Origin: Morinoia aosen | Taxonomy: Eukaryota > Arthropoda > Malacostraca > Amphipoda > Talitridae | DNA length: 64,000 bases | Assembly: GCA_030386875.1 (NCBI GenBank) | Contig: CM059566.1 | Location: 41,886,068 to 41,950,067, forward strand | Direction: 5' to 3' | Shown: one piece after another, positions 1 through 10,592 of the stretch | Layout: the number at the start of each line of letters is the position of its first letter | Position numbering within the stretch: the first letter of the stretch is position 1 | Notes under the pieces: generated by a model | The model's input: only the letters and a program-made list of their open reading frames with translations | Databases searched by the model: none | Told to the model about the DNA's origin: nothing | Position numbers and translations under genes: made by a program

Positions 1-337
1 AACTCAACTGATGGGTGAAAATCTCGTCGAACGAGCGTAGGTCATCCACAGCAGGAGATGAGGGGAGTTCATCATTCAACACACTACACGGGCTAGCCCC
101 ACTCGCAGCAGCCCCGCCGGTATTTTTGGTGCCTCTCTTTGGACGCCCACGAGATCGCTTCCCAGCAGTTGGTTGACCAGGGCGAGTCCTTCCCGGCTGA
201 GAATTCCGGAGACGAGAAGTCAGCTGAGACATGAGGCTCTCCATCCGACACACGTCCTCATCGAGACCAAGGTCATTGTCACTCCAGTCAGAATCCAGGG
301 AGTCTCGCTCAAGCCGATGCGCCGCGGAGTGCGCCAT
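1..337 (-). CDS. Partial ORF, 5' end of unrecognised protein with AT-hook-like motif
   Basis: An open frame starts at an ATG (337-335) and runs without a stop to the window edge, giving 112 codons. The predicted N-terminus begins MAHSAAHRLERDSLDSDWSD. It is acidic over residues 12-30 (many Asp, Glu and Ser). A basic patch follows near residues 58-70, KRSRGRPKRGTK, which holds the Arg-Gly-Arg-Pro core of an AT-hook, a minor-groove DNA-binding element. After that comes an Ala/Gly/Ser-rich stretch. The region is clearly more GC-rich than the DNA just downstream, as expected for coding sequence. I recognise no family. It could be a host nuclear protein or the first ORF of a retroelement. The continuation lies outside the window. 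Confidence 0.45.
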   Translation of the reverse strand, partial: MAHSAAHRLERDSLDSDWSDNDLGLDEDVCRMESLMSQLTSRLRNSQPGRTRPGQPTAGKRSRGRPKRGTKNTGGAAASGASPCSVLNDELPSSPAVDDLRSFDEIFTHQLS

Positions 338-3300
338 TATACTGGCACCACAGGGACCACCGAGGTCCCGTCGGCAGTAATTACACTCTTTATGACAAAT
401 ACGTTAGAGACGTGCAGGCTCGCAAACAAATACCTGTAAAGCCTGGGTTGATCTGTAACACACTTTACCAGCCACGTCTCCCGCCAGTAAAAACTTGGTA
501 AAGGGAACAGTGGAATTCTTTCGATTAGTTTTATTCGAGTGGTGAGCTGATAGCTATCATATTGATAGTTTTGTTATTCAAACCCATCACTAATGATCTT
601 GTTACACCTCTTGAAACCAATATCCTGTACACATATTAACTCCCAAATATACATGTGTGGAGGTACGAGCACCAATCATTTACCCCCAATATCAGAAAAA
701 TTGAAGTAGAGAGAGGAAAACAATAAAGCATATCACCATAGTAAAACCCGATTTTGTTCCCCTTGTCCTTCGCCTGGTAGTTTGGAGCCCGCGCCTTTTA
801 CGGGAAGCGTAGCCAATTCGTTTCCAACAATACTAGTTCTGTGATTGTCTAAGGTAAGAAAAGAAAGAGCTTTGCCATAATTCCCCATACGACCCAGGTA
901 TCGGAAATGGACACCGTTTCAACAGGGGGAAACCGTCACTGCGGCCTGGTGTTAGTCAGAAGGCAGTCGAACAACCAATGTTCAGCATAATATGCATAAG
1001 GCTTGATTGGAATGAAACACACTTTTAGGTCAGTTGTATGTAGAATTTCGGCGAGTTCTTTTTTCCCTTAACTGGATGAAACACTATGCTTAAAGCTTGC
1101 ACTGAAGAGAAAATAGAGAAGAAAAACCGTTTATTTGAAAATAAAAACTGATACAATGAAAGTTATTTCCGAAACTGTTCCATAACCAATTAGATTGTAG
1201 ATATATCTTAACATAAATGGCTCGAAGTTCATAGACACCTTAGAAAATTAACATTAGTCATGTCCAAGGATTGGAAGCGTCAATAAAGAAGCAAAATAAC
1301 AAATCTGTTTTATTGGATACTTTACTCTTGGCATGAGGACACAAATCTTGCGAATTCTGTAAATACTGATGACGGAAGCCTCGAAAGATAGTCTTATTTA
1401 TTCACTCATAAGTTAAGGTTTCTGCAGCAGCCGCTGGTATTGAATTGTTGAAGGTATAATGAGTAGAAACAAATAATTAGACACCTAAGGGGAAAAAATG
1501 TATATTTAAAAAACTCGAAACTAGTTTTCGAGCACACAAATCAACGAGCAGGTCCCTACATAGCTACCAGTTCGGGGAAGTTCCTTTTCCACCCAACAAA
1601 AAAAAATAGTGAAATATTTTCTGCCTAAAAATAAACAGGTACGAAATTTCGAGAAGTCATAAACGAGAAAGAATTATCGCATAAGGCTAGCAAAAACATT
1701 TTACTTGTGCAAAAAGAGAACATAATCGAATATTTCCTATAAGTTTGAAAGAAAAGTCAACATATTGGTTCCAAAATTGAAAAATTAAACGCATTTTGTC
1801 CGCTTCCTGAAACGCCGAGGGTTGATTTCTAGTGCTGTGCTCTGCTTTTCACTTTGGATGGCGAAGTTGTATGTGCTATTGGTTGTTCAGACAACAGTCG
1901 TAATTATTTCATTAACCGAGGGGTTCTTCCTGAGTAAAGACCATTTCAATTATTTAAAGAGAAATCAAATCAGGTACAAAAAGTGCGAAAAGGTTGATAA
2001 AATGAAATGAAATTGAAGTTTTAAAACCTCAGCCATTTTGGTGTCCATTCAGTAAAGCGAATCCACGGTGAGCAAATCCATCCCTGATTGCATGGAATTA
2101 AATTGTTGTCAATATATTATGTTCAATTCAAATCTCAAATTACATTGCTGACATGCTTTTATAATTAAACCTCACGGTTGTATACTTACAATATATATTG
2201 CTCTTTTACTTGAAATTAACGGTATTGAATTTTTCTTTGATATATGTAAGCTCTCTTGGTTACAAGTCATTCATATAAATGTACTTGAAGGGAAAAAGAA
2301 TTCCAATACGAGCCTTGTTTATATACTATTCATGAATTACATACACCTTTAATAACGTCATTGGTTGCAACACCTTCACAACGCGTTCGTTCCTGCCCAC
2401 TTGCAGTGACGCAGCAACAGCAGGCGGGACCAAAATCGATAAAAGGTTCAAGGTGAATAACCCTCATTTGGGGTAACTCGACTACGTCGCGCTGAAGGTT
2501 TCATCCGAGCAGAGATATTTTTAGCAAACTGCTTTTAGCTTTGCTTTTGTATCTAGGCTGTACGAAATTATTAGACTCTTCATCGCATTCATAAAAATTA
2601 CCCAGATGAGTTTTCATAAAGTTTCGAAACTTCTTCGTTGGTTATTTTAATTTAGCTGAAACGATACTTAACTTCCAGTGACAGGAGTAAAAGTTTTTCA
2701 AGATTAGTTTTTAGCCTTTCATTAAGTTGTTATTAATAACAGAAAGTCAATTATCCGTAGAAAGTGAAATTTTTTACGTGCAATCAATGGGTGATAATAT
2801 AATTGCTGATCAATGCATACCAGAAAACTTTCAACATAAGCACACAACTGAATTGTACTCCCCATCTTATTTAATGACACAAGCACTGAGGTTTTGCAGA
2901 TATAAGTACATGGCTGAGTAATTTCCTACGGGAAACCTGTACTTTTATCTGCAGAATCATAAGAGAGAGCACCCACAATTTAGGCTTGATATTATATTCC
3001 GATGTATGCGGTTTTGCACTTCTACTTTATGAACAAATAATCATAGGTGTTCTTTCATATTTGTGTATTCATATCACTGTTGGACGTCATTATGAGGTAA
3101 ATGACACAGAATTCTAGGGTGCTAACAATTCTCTTGGCTTATATCAGTCTACCCTGAATTAAATTGCGTCGCAGGAAGCCTGCGAGACTGAAGTCAGTTA
3201 TACGTGCCTGTTGCTATCGTACAAGATTGATAAGTTTCAGGTTTGATATTGCATTGTGTGAACTGAATGTTCCTAGTATTATATTGTGAGTTACTGTGCA

Positions 3301-4092
3301 TCCTTATTTTGTTCATTAAAGGTGCATGGTGTGTTTCATGTACGTGCAGTGTAATCGTATCAATAACGTTGACGTTAAGTGTATGGGAGAAGCTCGATAC
3401 TTCCTCTGAGCTCTTGTTTCTTTTTATTCTACCTGTGCCTGTGAAGAAGCAGATATATCGAGGGTTAGTTTGGTCTGTCTATCTCATCATGTAGGGGCTA
3501 ACGCCGCGGAAGTTAGACTTTGAAGGTAGCTCTGCTACAGATAGGCTTGGGGGACTCTCATGTTTTGAGTCCACTTTGCACCACAGTTTTCAAGCCTTTT
3601 CCACTCTCGTCTTTGCTCATACGCCCTTTTCTTTCACAACTTTTATATGAGAAGAATATGATGTGGGGGTACATACTTTGTGTACAAAGTCTCAGTTGGC
3701 TAAACTAAATACTTGCTTGTACCTTTCTCCTTTATTTCCTTAAACACTTGCTTGCATTGTGAATGGGGATGCCTTGAATAATCTATCCCTGCTATCTACA
3801 GTTCATACCAGATGGTATCTTTTCTTCACTATCTAGAGATTGCCTTATATGTAAATAGAAGGTCTTACACTTCGCAACTTTATTAAGAGGACTATAGTTG
3901 TGAAAATTCAACTCCGGCCGGCTTGATGCTGAGTTCGGTTAACACTTTCTGTCAAGCTGAACGGATAATCGGTGATAAAAAAAAGTTTGTAGTAAATCAT
4001 AAAATAGTAAGACGGTTATTATGCACTTGACCTCTTACGAAATCTGCACACCAGATCAGGAAGCTAGTGTATGGTAAAAAACTGGGCAAATC
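338..4092. other. AT-rich stretch with no recognisable gene
   Basis: The open frames here are short (under 80 codons), AT-driven and look like no known family. I see no tandem array, no terminal inverted repeats and no RNA gene. The first 150 bases may be the 5' leader of the minus-strand frame at 1-337. Confidence 0.4.
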
Positions 4093-4105
4093 TGAAGGAT
4101 ATGAT
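4093..4105 (+). repeat. Left target-site duplication of the Penelope-like inverted pair
   Basis: The 13-mer tgaaggatatgat occurs here and again at 8105-8117, immediately outside the two arms of the palindromic element pair. It is a direct repeat, as expected for a target-site duplication. The base 5' of it continues into sequence (ggcaaatc) that resembles the unoccupied paralogue near 8628-8650, read on the minus strand. Confidence 0.7.
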
Positions 4106-4187
4106 TAAATTAGGTTGGAGCACTCTTGACAGTTTTAAAACCAAAAAGATAGCAAAGATAGCTGATTTAAAAACCATTTTAATACGT

Positions 4188-4226
4188 GAACGTTTCGGCT
4201 TAAAGCTCAAGCCATTATCAACACCT
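4188..4226 (-). ncRNA. Hammerhead-ribozyme-like motif, left PLE copy
   Basis: Read on the minus strand this is tgttgataatggcttgag, then ctttaagccgaaacgtt. The order (TGATAA-like box, stem II ggctt/aagcc, then GAAAC) follows the hammerhead core CUGANGA - stem II - GAAA. PLEs are known to carry hammerhead motifs at their ends. The core has T for the first C and A for the G, so activity is doubtful. The same sequence occurs in the right copy. Confidence 0.4.
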
Positions 4227-4347
4227 GTAAAAGCGAATTGAAATACAGAAAACAAGACACAGCTAAAAGACAAAATGAATACAACTTTAAAGAGTACAAG
4301 AAACAAAAAAAAAAAACCAGAGATTATACTGCAATTAATTCTGAGAG

Positions 4348-5946
4348 TCAGGCTATTTTTAACTGAAATGATGATAACATTGAATTTAGAGCTGGCTTTA
4401 ATTCTTTGATGTAACGAGATTCTAGTATATGTAGGTCGTTTTTATTTGCACAGAAATTTAAAATTGAAAAATCAGATTTGCTTACTATTACACTACACTG
4501 CTCTGCGTGATACCTAATGGCTGAAAAAGATGGCTTTGCTAAAACTCTACCCGCTCTAGAGCTCCTGCCAACGTGCTCAAAAAATCTTATTCTAAGACTA
4601 CGCTGGGTGCAACCCACGTAGCTAGACCCGCACAGCGGGCAACAATACTTGTAGATTAAGCGATAGCACAGTTCAGTAGGTAGGCGGTCTTTAAATCTAA
4701 AAAATGATCCTATACTACGCTTGTTTGTCAATATTGGAATAAAATCTAAGCAATTGTAAAATTTCTCCACCAGCTTTGAAACTTCACTGGCGAGCTTCTC
4801 AGACTGTGCACCGTAAAAAAACAAGTTACAGTAGAATTTCTTTTTCTTTACAGTTGTCTCAGAGTAGGTCGGCATATATATTTTGTCTAAAAATAGCCTT
4901 ATAATTTTAGAGACTAGATTATTCGGAAAACCGTTGTAACTGAAAAAGGTTTGTAGAAAATTAAATTCATTATGCATATTGTGGTACGTTGAACTTAAAT
5001 GAAAAGCTCGATGCAACAAGGTTTTAATGCTATTGAGTTTAAACCTAAATGAACAAAAACTAAAAAAGCTAGTGCCCAAACCCGTAAAGGTGTTTTTCCT
5101 GTAAACAGAAGTTGTGAACCTTTGATTTTGTTTTTCAACGGAACAGTCCAGAAAAGCAAGCCTATGATTAGTTTCACATTCCAACGTAAATTTTAAATTG
5201 GCGTGTTTGGAATTGATGTAGTCCAAGAATTTACTTGCATGACACTCCTCACGGAATATAACAAATGTGTCGTCAACATACCTCCTGTAAAAAATTGGCG
5301 CAAAGTCTAGCGGACACTCGGATAACCAGTTCACCTCATGATGACACATAAAGATATTTGAGAACGTCGGTCCTAATGGGAGACCCATTCCTCAACCTTC
5401 TGTCTGCCGATAAAATCTACCTTGGAACATGAACACAGAATTCAGCACAGCCATTTCGAGTAAGGTCTTAAAATAATTCAGAGTCAAACCTAACACTACT
5501 TGACTAGACTGATACAGGTACCCTAGGCAAATTTGTACTGTCTCGTGTAGAGGAACGTTAGTAAAAAGATTCTCGACGTCATACGACACCATAAAACAAG
5601 GGGTATCTATTTTCAAACTACTGATTTCAGCGGCAAATTGTTGAGAATTTGAAACAGTGAACTGGTTAGAGGTGTACGGATTCAAGACAGAGACAAGATA
5701 CTTAGCTAGTTTAAAGGTAGGACAATTATATGCAGCAAATATTGGACGCATTTGAAACATTGATGAAAAATCCACTTTATGAATTTTAGGAAGACCGTAA
5801 AGTATACCAGGGGCTGAGCCCGAGGCATACAGCTCTTTGTAAAGAACTTCTGAAATTAGTTCAGATTGCTTGAGTTTACGTAAGAAATTATTGACTTTGT
5901 CTTCAATTCTCTGAATAAGATTGTGCACTGGCTCTTTGATTTCCAC
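4348..5946 (-). pseudogene. PLE reverse transcriptase / GIY-YIG endonuclease, broken
   Basis: The product would copy element RNA into DNA at a nicked target. Reading leftwards, the visible parts are: the LYGLPKIHK motif near the start; the YDVENLFTNVPL catalytic block (first Asp); GMGLPLGPTF; RRYVDDTFVIF with the YVDD active site; LECETNHRLAFLDC; and a C-terminal GIY-YIG domain introduced by a Cys pair, CCPLCGSSYVGCTQRSLRIR, with FFEH downstream. RT followed by GIY-YIG is diagnostic of endonuclease-bearing Penelope-like elements. The frame is split into two open segments (5392-5946 and 4348-5388), with one interruption between the TEG and GMGLPLG blocks. More 5' coding sequence (DKGNGVV block) extends to about 6070. 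It is very similar to the right copy, differing at scattered residues. Confidence 0.85.
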
Positions 5947-6082
5947 GAATTTAGTGCGGTCTGAAATTATATTGCAAGGCTTTCGACGTAATTCCTAAGA
6001 TCCAACAAAACTACGCCGTTACCCTTATCGGGCCGAGTGACAATTAAATCTTTGTTTCTAGCTAGATTCCGTAAAAGAGCGT

Positions 6083-6164
6083 TTTTGAAACAAATAGCCC
6101 TTCGGTATTACCATAACTTCAAATCGTTCAAAAATTTTTTCTGCCATTTTCAATTCTGAAGACT
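6083..6164. other. Spacer (loop) between the two PLE arms
   Basis: About 82 bases separate the arms. The inverted match (ttccgtaaaagagcg on the left, its complement on the right) ends at both edges. The spacer is not itself palindromic and I recognise nothing in it. It may be filler DNA or further PLE 5' sequence present in only one copy. Confidence 0.6.
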
Positions 6165-6471
6165 ACGCTCTTTTACGGAATCTAGCTAGAAACAAAGATT
6201 TAATTGTCACTCGGCCCGATAAGGGTAACGGCGTAGTTTTGTTGGATCGTAGGAATTACGTCGAAAGCCTTGCCAATATAATTTCAGACCGCACTAAATT
6301 CGTGGAAATCAAAGAGCCAGTGCACAATCTTATTCAGAGAATTGAAGACAAAGTCAATAATTTCTTACGTAAACTCAAGCAATCGAACTAATTTCAGAAG
6401 TTCTTTACAAAGAGCTGTATGCCTCGGGCTCAGCCCCTGGTATACTTTACGGTCTTCCTAAAATTCATAAA

Positions 6472-7896
6472 GTGGATTTTTCATCAATGTTTCAAATGCG
6501 TCCAATATTTGCTGCATATAATTGTCCTACCTTTAAACTAGCTAAGTATCTTGTCTCTGTCTTGAATCCGTACACCTCTAACCAGTTCACTGTTTCAAAT
6601 TCTCAACAATTTGCCGCTGAAATCAGTAGTTTGAAAATAGATACCCCTTGTTTTATGGTGGCGTACGACGTGGAGAATCTTTTTACTAACGTTCCTCTAC
6701 ACGAGACAGTACAAATTTGCCTAGGGTACCTGTATCAGTCTAGTCAAGTAGTGTTAGGTTTGACTCTGAATTATTTTAAGACCTTACTCGAAATGGCTGT
6801 GCTGAATTCTGTGTTCATGTTCCAAGGTAGATTTTATCGGCAGACAGAAGGTTTAGGAATGGGTCTCCCATTAGGACCGACGTTCGCAAATATCTTTATG
6901 GGTCATCATGAGGTGAACTGGTTATCCGAGTGTCCGCTAGACTTTGCGCCAATTTTTAACAGGAGGTATGTTGACGACACATTTGTTATATTCCGTGAGG
7001 AGTGTCATGCAAGTAAATTCTTGGACTACATCAATTCCAAACACGCCAATTTAAAATTTACGATGGAATGTGAAACTAATCATAGGCTTGCTTTTCTGGA
7101 CTGTTCCGTTGAAAAACAAAATCAAAGGTTCACAACTTCTGTTTACAGGAAAAACACCTTTACGGGTTTGGGCACTAGCTTTTTTAGTTTTTGTTCATTT
7201 AGGTTTAAACTCAATAGCATTAAAACCTTGTTGCATCGAGCTTTTCATATAAGTTCAACGTACCACAATATGCATAATGAATTTAATTTTCTACAAACCT
7301 TTTTCAGTAACAACGGTTTTCCGAATAATCTAGTCTCTAAAATTATAAGGCTATTTTTAGACAAAATATATATGCCGACCTACTCTGAGACAACTGTAAA
7401 GAAAAAGAAATTCTACTGTAACTTGTTTTTTTACGGTGCACAGTCTGAGAAGCTCGCCAGTGAAGTTTCAAAACTGGTGGAGAAATTTTACAATTGCTTA
7501 GATTTTATTCCAATATTGACAAACAAGCGTAGTATAGGATCATTTTCTAGATTTAAAGACCGCCTAACTACTGAACTGTGCTCTCGCTTAATCTACAAGT
7601 ATTGTTGCCCGCTGTGCGGGTCTAGCTACGTGGGTTGCACCCAGCGTAGTTTTAGAACAAGATTTTTTGAGCACGTTGGTAGGAGCTCCAGAACGGGTAG
7701 AGTTTTAGCAAAGCCATCTTTTTCAGCCATTAGGGATCACGCAGAGCAGTGTAGTGTAATAGTTAGCAAATCTGATTTTTCAATTTTAAATTTCTGTGCA
7801 AATAAAAACGACCTACATGAACTAGAATTTCTTTACATTAAAGAATTAAAGCCAGCTCTAAATTCAATGTTATCATTTCAGTTAGAAATAGCCTGA
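6472..7896 (+). pseudogene. PLE reverse transcriptase with GIY-YIG endonuclease, 5'-incomplete
   Basis: The open frame covers 474 codons of the PLE protein. It begins inside the conserved KVDFSSMFQMRPIFAAYNC block and has no authentic start, since the upstream coding sequence is in another frame. Motifs in order: MVAYDVENLFTNVPL (about residue 63), GLGMGLPLGPTFANIFMGHHE (about 127), RRYVDDTFVIF with the YVDD active site (about 163), METCETNHRLAFLDC-like block (about 197), and the C-terminal CCPLCGSSYVGCTQRS ... FFEHVGRSS GIY-YIG domain (about 383-425). Key RT aspartates and the GIY-YIG Tyr and Arg positions are present. The frameshift and the 5' truncation make an active product unlikely. Confidence 0.85.
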
Positions 7897-8022
7897 CTCT
7901 CAGAATTAATTGCAGTATAATCTCTGTTTTTTTTGTTTTTTTTGTTTCTTGTACTCTTTAAAGTTGTATTCATTTTGTCTTTTAGCTGTGTCTTGTTTTC
8001 TGTATTTCAATTCGCTTTTACA

Positions 8023-8062
8023 GGTGTTGATAATGGCTTGAGCTTTAAGCCGAAACGTTCAC
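8023..8062 (+). ncRNA. Hammerhead-ribozyme-like motif, right PLE copy
   Basis: The same TGATAA-like box, ggctt/aagcc stem II and GAAAC as in the left copy, about 130 bases after the stop codon of the RT gene. PLE hammerheads are thought to process element RNA. Two core positions deviate from the consensus, so it may be degenerate. Confidence 0.4.
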
Positions 8063-8104
8063 GTATTAAAATGGTCATTAAATTGGTATCTTTGCTATCT
8101 TTTT

Positions 8105-8117
8105 TGAAGGATATGAT
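8105..8117 (+). repeat. Right target-site duplication of the PLE pair
   Basis: Exact 13-bp copy of 4093-4105. It continues into agttatcga, and the reverse complement of about 8628-8642 contains the same join (aaatctgaaggatacgacag, then ttatcga) with no insert. That paralogue has the left flank and the right flank fused, so it represents the empty site. Confidence 0.7.
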
Positions 8118-8650
8118 AGTTATCGATTTCCACTTTCTGGTGCCTGAACCTAATTATTTGAATCATAATAAACAAGTTTTCTTCTATGTACTTTCAGCTT
8201 CAAATGAGTATTTCACGAGTCACAGCGGTAGGTATAGTTTCGTCTCGGATGACGAATGCGCTCGAATAAGCAGCTCCTCGTCGATTTTCAAATATTTGTT
8301 GCTCGAATCATAGTAATAGCATCGAAATGAACAACTTATATTCTATACACTTTTTTCGTCAAATGGGTACTTAACCGAGGTATAGCGGTAGGTTTGGTTT
8401 CGTCTTTGATGACGATCGCGCTGGAAGCGAATGCGCATTGCAGTGTTGCTGTCAGACGTGCTCCTTGAATTACTTGCCGCTTCAAACACTGGAGTTGCGG
8501 TAAGTCATTTACCGCTGTAACCAATAAAATACTCATTTGAGACGGAAAGTGCATAGAAGAAAACTTGTTTATTTCGATCTAATTAATTATGCTCTGGCCA
8601 TCGAAATTTACACAATCGATAACTGTCGTATCCTTCAGATTTACCAAAAA
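8106..8650. repeat. Complex inverted/direct repeat (insertion target of the PLE pair)
   Basis: Plus-strand sequence from 8106 to about 8236 reappears inverted at about 8642-8507. Shared segments include gttatcga, aaacaagttttcttctatg and caaatgagtat, then acagcggta. A third, diverged copy in direct orientation lies at about 8295-8440 (gcggtagg, tttcgtct, gatgacga). This is a foldback-type repeat with three related units. No coding capacity is seen. Confidence 0.55.
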
Positions 8651-8757
8651 TTGAAAACAGATTGATTACTTGGACATTTCTTTGCCACGTACCGTCCGAT
8701 GGTAGCATGTTCAGTGTATCAAATTTTCTATGGCTTGGTTCAGGACCTCGTATTTTA

Positions 8758-8936
8758 AGCGGCCCATAGACGATCAATATCAGTGACTCGATATATTAAT
8801 AAAATTTTTTATGCTCACTAAGTCAATTTTTTGACGGTCGTCAATCAAGCCCACAGACGATCAATAAAATTTTCGATATTCATTATTGACAATTATATTG
8901 ACAATGAAATTGATCGTCTGTGGGCTGCTTGAGAAT
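8758..8936. repeat. MITE-like foldback
   Basis: The motif cccacagacgatcaat at about 8850 returns inverted as attgatcgtctgtggg at about 8909. A third copy, gcccatagacgatcaat, lies at about 8762. The interior is A/T-rich. Short inverted ends and no coding sequence suggest a miniature inverted-repeat element or a fragment of one. I could not define a target duplication. Confidence 0.45.
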
Positions 8937-9640
8937 TGGTCAACTAGCTTATCAATACACATACAGTGGAATGTGACCAGGGTCGCAGATTTGTTTGAAG
9001 GTGAATGTTCACTTCTTCGCATGCAGACACATGGGCTTACGTACGGTTCCGGACGATCCTTTCAATTACTTTATAATTTTCAAGATTTGGTCATGTTATA
9101 GTTATGTGTACTCACTCTTTCGTTGTGAAGCAAGGAAAAAGTTTGTTATAGTACTTAGGTAAATCTACTGACTAGAGTCGTTCATATGAAGTTATTTGCT
9201 AAAATCGTTGTTGCTGCCGCGACTTCTCAACAGAATGTGGTGTCATTCTTTTCGCAATAAATTGTTTTGGTCGATATAGATTTTAATGCGCTCACGGAAA
9301 TTGAAAATTTCGTTTCCACGACTCTATAGAAGAACTCTTTAAAAGACGTTTCACACGAATGACATTTTGCTCGCAAATGTGTAATTTTCGAGATGGAACA
9401 ACAATTACGTTCAGGCAGGAATAACATAGTATAGTCGGTTGAGTAGTCGCCGCATTGTTGGAACACGCCCACTTTTTTAAGCGGAAACGGCATCGGTTTG
9501 GTTACGGTAAGGTAAGCTACTTAGGGTGTATTTAGGTTAGTTTTTTTAACTAACCTAACGTTACCTAACCTGACCTCGCCCATCCTTACGTCAATACCGT
9601 ATTACAGCGTATTTACGTGTCTTTTCCTTCACTTTTACAT
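8937..9640. other. No gene; contains a perfect hairpin
   Basis: Nothing coding is recognised. At 9533-9557, taggttagtt and aactaaccta form a 10-bp hairpin with a five-T loop, followed by more acctaacc motifs. Such short aacctaac repeats are common in arthropod intergenic DNA. A transcript-level role cannot be inferred. Confidence 0.4.
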
Positions 9641-9649
9641 ACGTCGTTC

Positions 9650-9835
9650 CTACATGTCTGGAAATCGGTGCATCCAGGGGGTAAGTGCGAGGTCTCGAGC
9701 TATGGTTGGGCATACCTCGTTCCGTTAAGTAAAGCAGTTTCCTTTTTGTTACGCGTCAATTTCTACTCGATTCACGGTGCTTTCCTCTGCACCTATTGCT
9801 CTCTTCATCTTTGCTTCGGTTAATAAAATTACCTC
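9650..9835 (+). repeat. Diverged copy of the dispersed (SINE-like) repeat family
   Basis: The order gcgaggtctcgagctatggt, a T-rich block, gattcacggtgctttcctc, cacctattgct matches the order in the better copies at 19190-19515 and 41927-42290 (gtgaggtcccgagctgaggg, T-rich block, ggttcactgctgtcc, cacctactact). It has drifted far from them. Confidence 0.4.
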
Positions 9836-10592
9836 AATCTTGCTGTTTCTTTGAGAGGGTGTGGAGCATACATAATGAGGGCATCTACGGATGCTTTATT
9901 TCCAATTTCAAGCCTGATACATATCACCTTATACATTGGATTTTCAAATGCCTTATAACTAACGCCAGGACGCCATTACTGATGCAAAGAAAAAAAGAAA
10001 CGGATTCTCATCAAGTAGCGGTGATGGTCGTTAAGTAGGACGAAGAAGAAAAATTAACCGTGCAAGCCACGAAGAGAGCTCAGAACAATTCATACCTTGT
10101 GCTTAGCTACCCTGTTCATTTAATTCCATACTAATGGTGATTTCTTCTGTTTGGCATTCGTTTGAAATGGTTGAATCGCGAAGCCTTGCTTATTACAAGT
10201 TTGGACACCGTTAGGTGATTTTACACAGCATGAAGAACCAGGTAATTCGGGTAAATTTGAATGGAAAAAATTGTTAGGCAGTAAATAAATGAACAAATGG
10301 TTAGCTTATCGGATCACCGTTTGAAGAGCTCCAGCATTTGCCTCACAGCCGTGATACTTTTGTAGGCGGACTTGTGATATCAGCTAGGCATCCATCTTTG
10401 AAATATCTGGGAAACGGTGATATCATGGATACCTTCGGTATTCATTCCTGGTTTGCAACACGGTATACGTCTGCCATATTTTACAAGTTTAGGATTTAAC
10501 GTGAAATAATTAAATCTTGTAATATTAAGTCTCGTAGGACTAATTACGAGAAAGTGATTTAATGTTATTAATATGAGTTATCTTTATTTCAG

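Larger units (their letters stand above)
4106..6082 (-). mobile_element. Penelope-like element, left (minus) copy of inverted pair
   Basis: This arm is a 5'-truncated Penelope-like retroelement (PLE) reading leftwards. It encodes a reverse transcriptase followed by a GIY-YIG endonuclease and a roughly 200-bp 3' region with a hammerhead-like motif. It is nearly the reverse complement of 6165-8104: the arms match from about 6082 outwards to about 4150, and most differences are single bases. This copy has about 40 bases of 3' tail (about 4106-4145) that the right arm lacks. Both arms lose their 5' part at the same point, which argues that one is a copy of the other or that they inserted together. 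The reading frame has one break, so this copy is dead. Confidence 0.85.
6165..8104 (+). mobile_element. Penelope-like element, right (plus) copy of inverted pair
   Basis: This is the plus-strand partner of the left arm, again 5'-truncated. Coding sequence can be followed from about 6168 (ALLRNLARNKDL..., then RPDKGNGVVLLD) through the RT and GIY-YIG domains to a stop at 7894-7896. A 3' region with the hammerhead-like motif follows, to about 8104. The right duplication (8105-8117) comes directly after. One frame interruption lies in the N-terminal part, ahead of the LYGLPKIHK block; from there on the frame is open for more than 470 codons. The good preservation suggests a fairly young element. 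Confidence 0.85.

Noticed and set aside
4995-7252. Two identical 60-codon frames inside the PLE arms
   Set aside because: Alternate-frame shadows of the reverse transcriptase coding sequence.
4106-8104. LINE or LTR-type element
   Set aside because: RT followed by a C-terminal GIY-YIG domain, hammerhead-like ends and absence of gag, protease or integrase point to a Penelope-like element.
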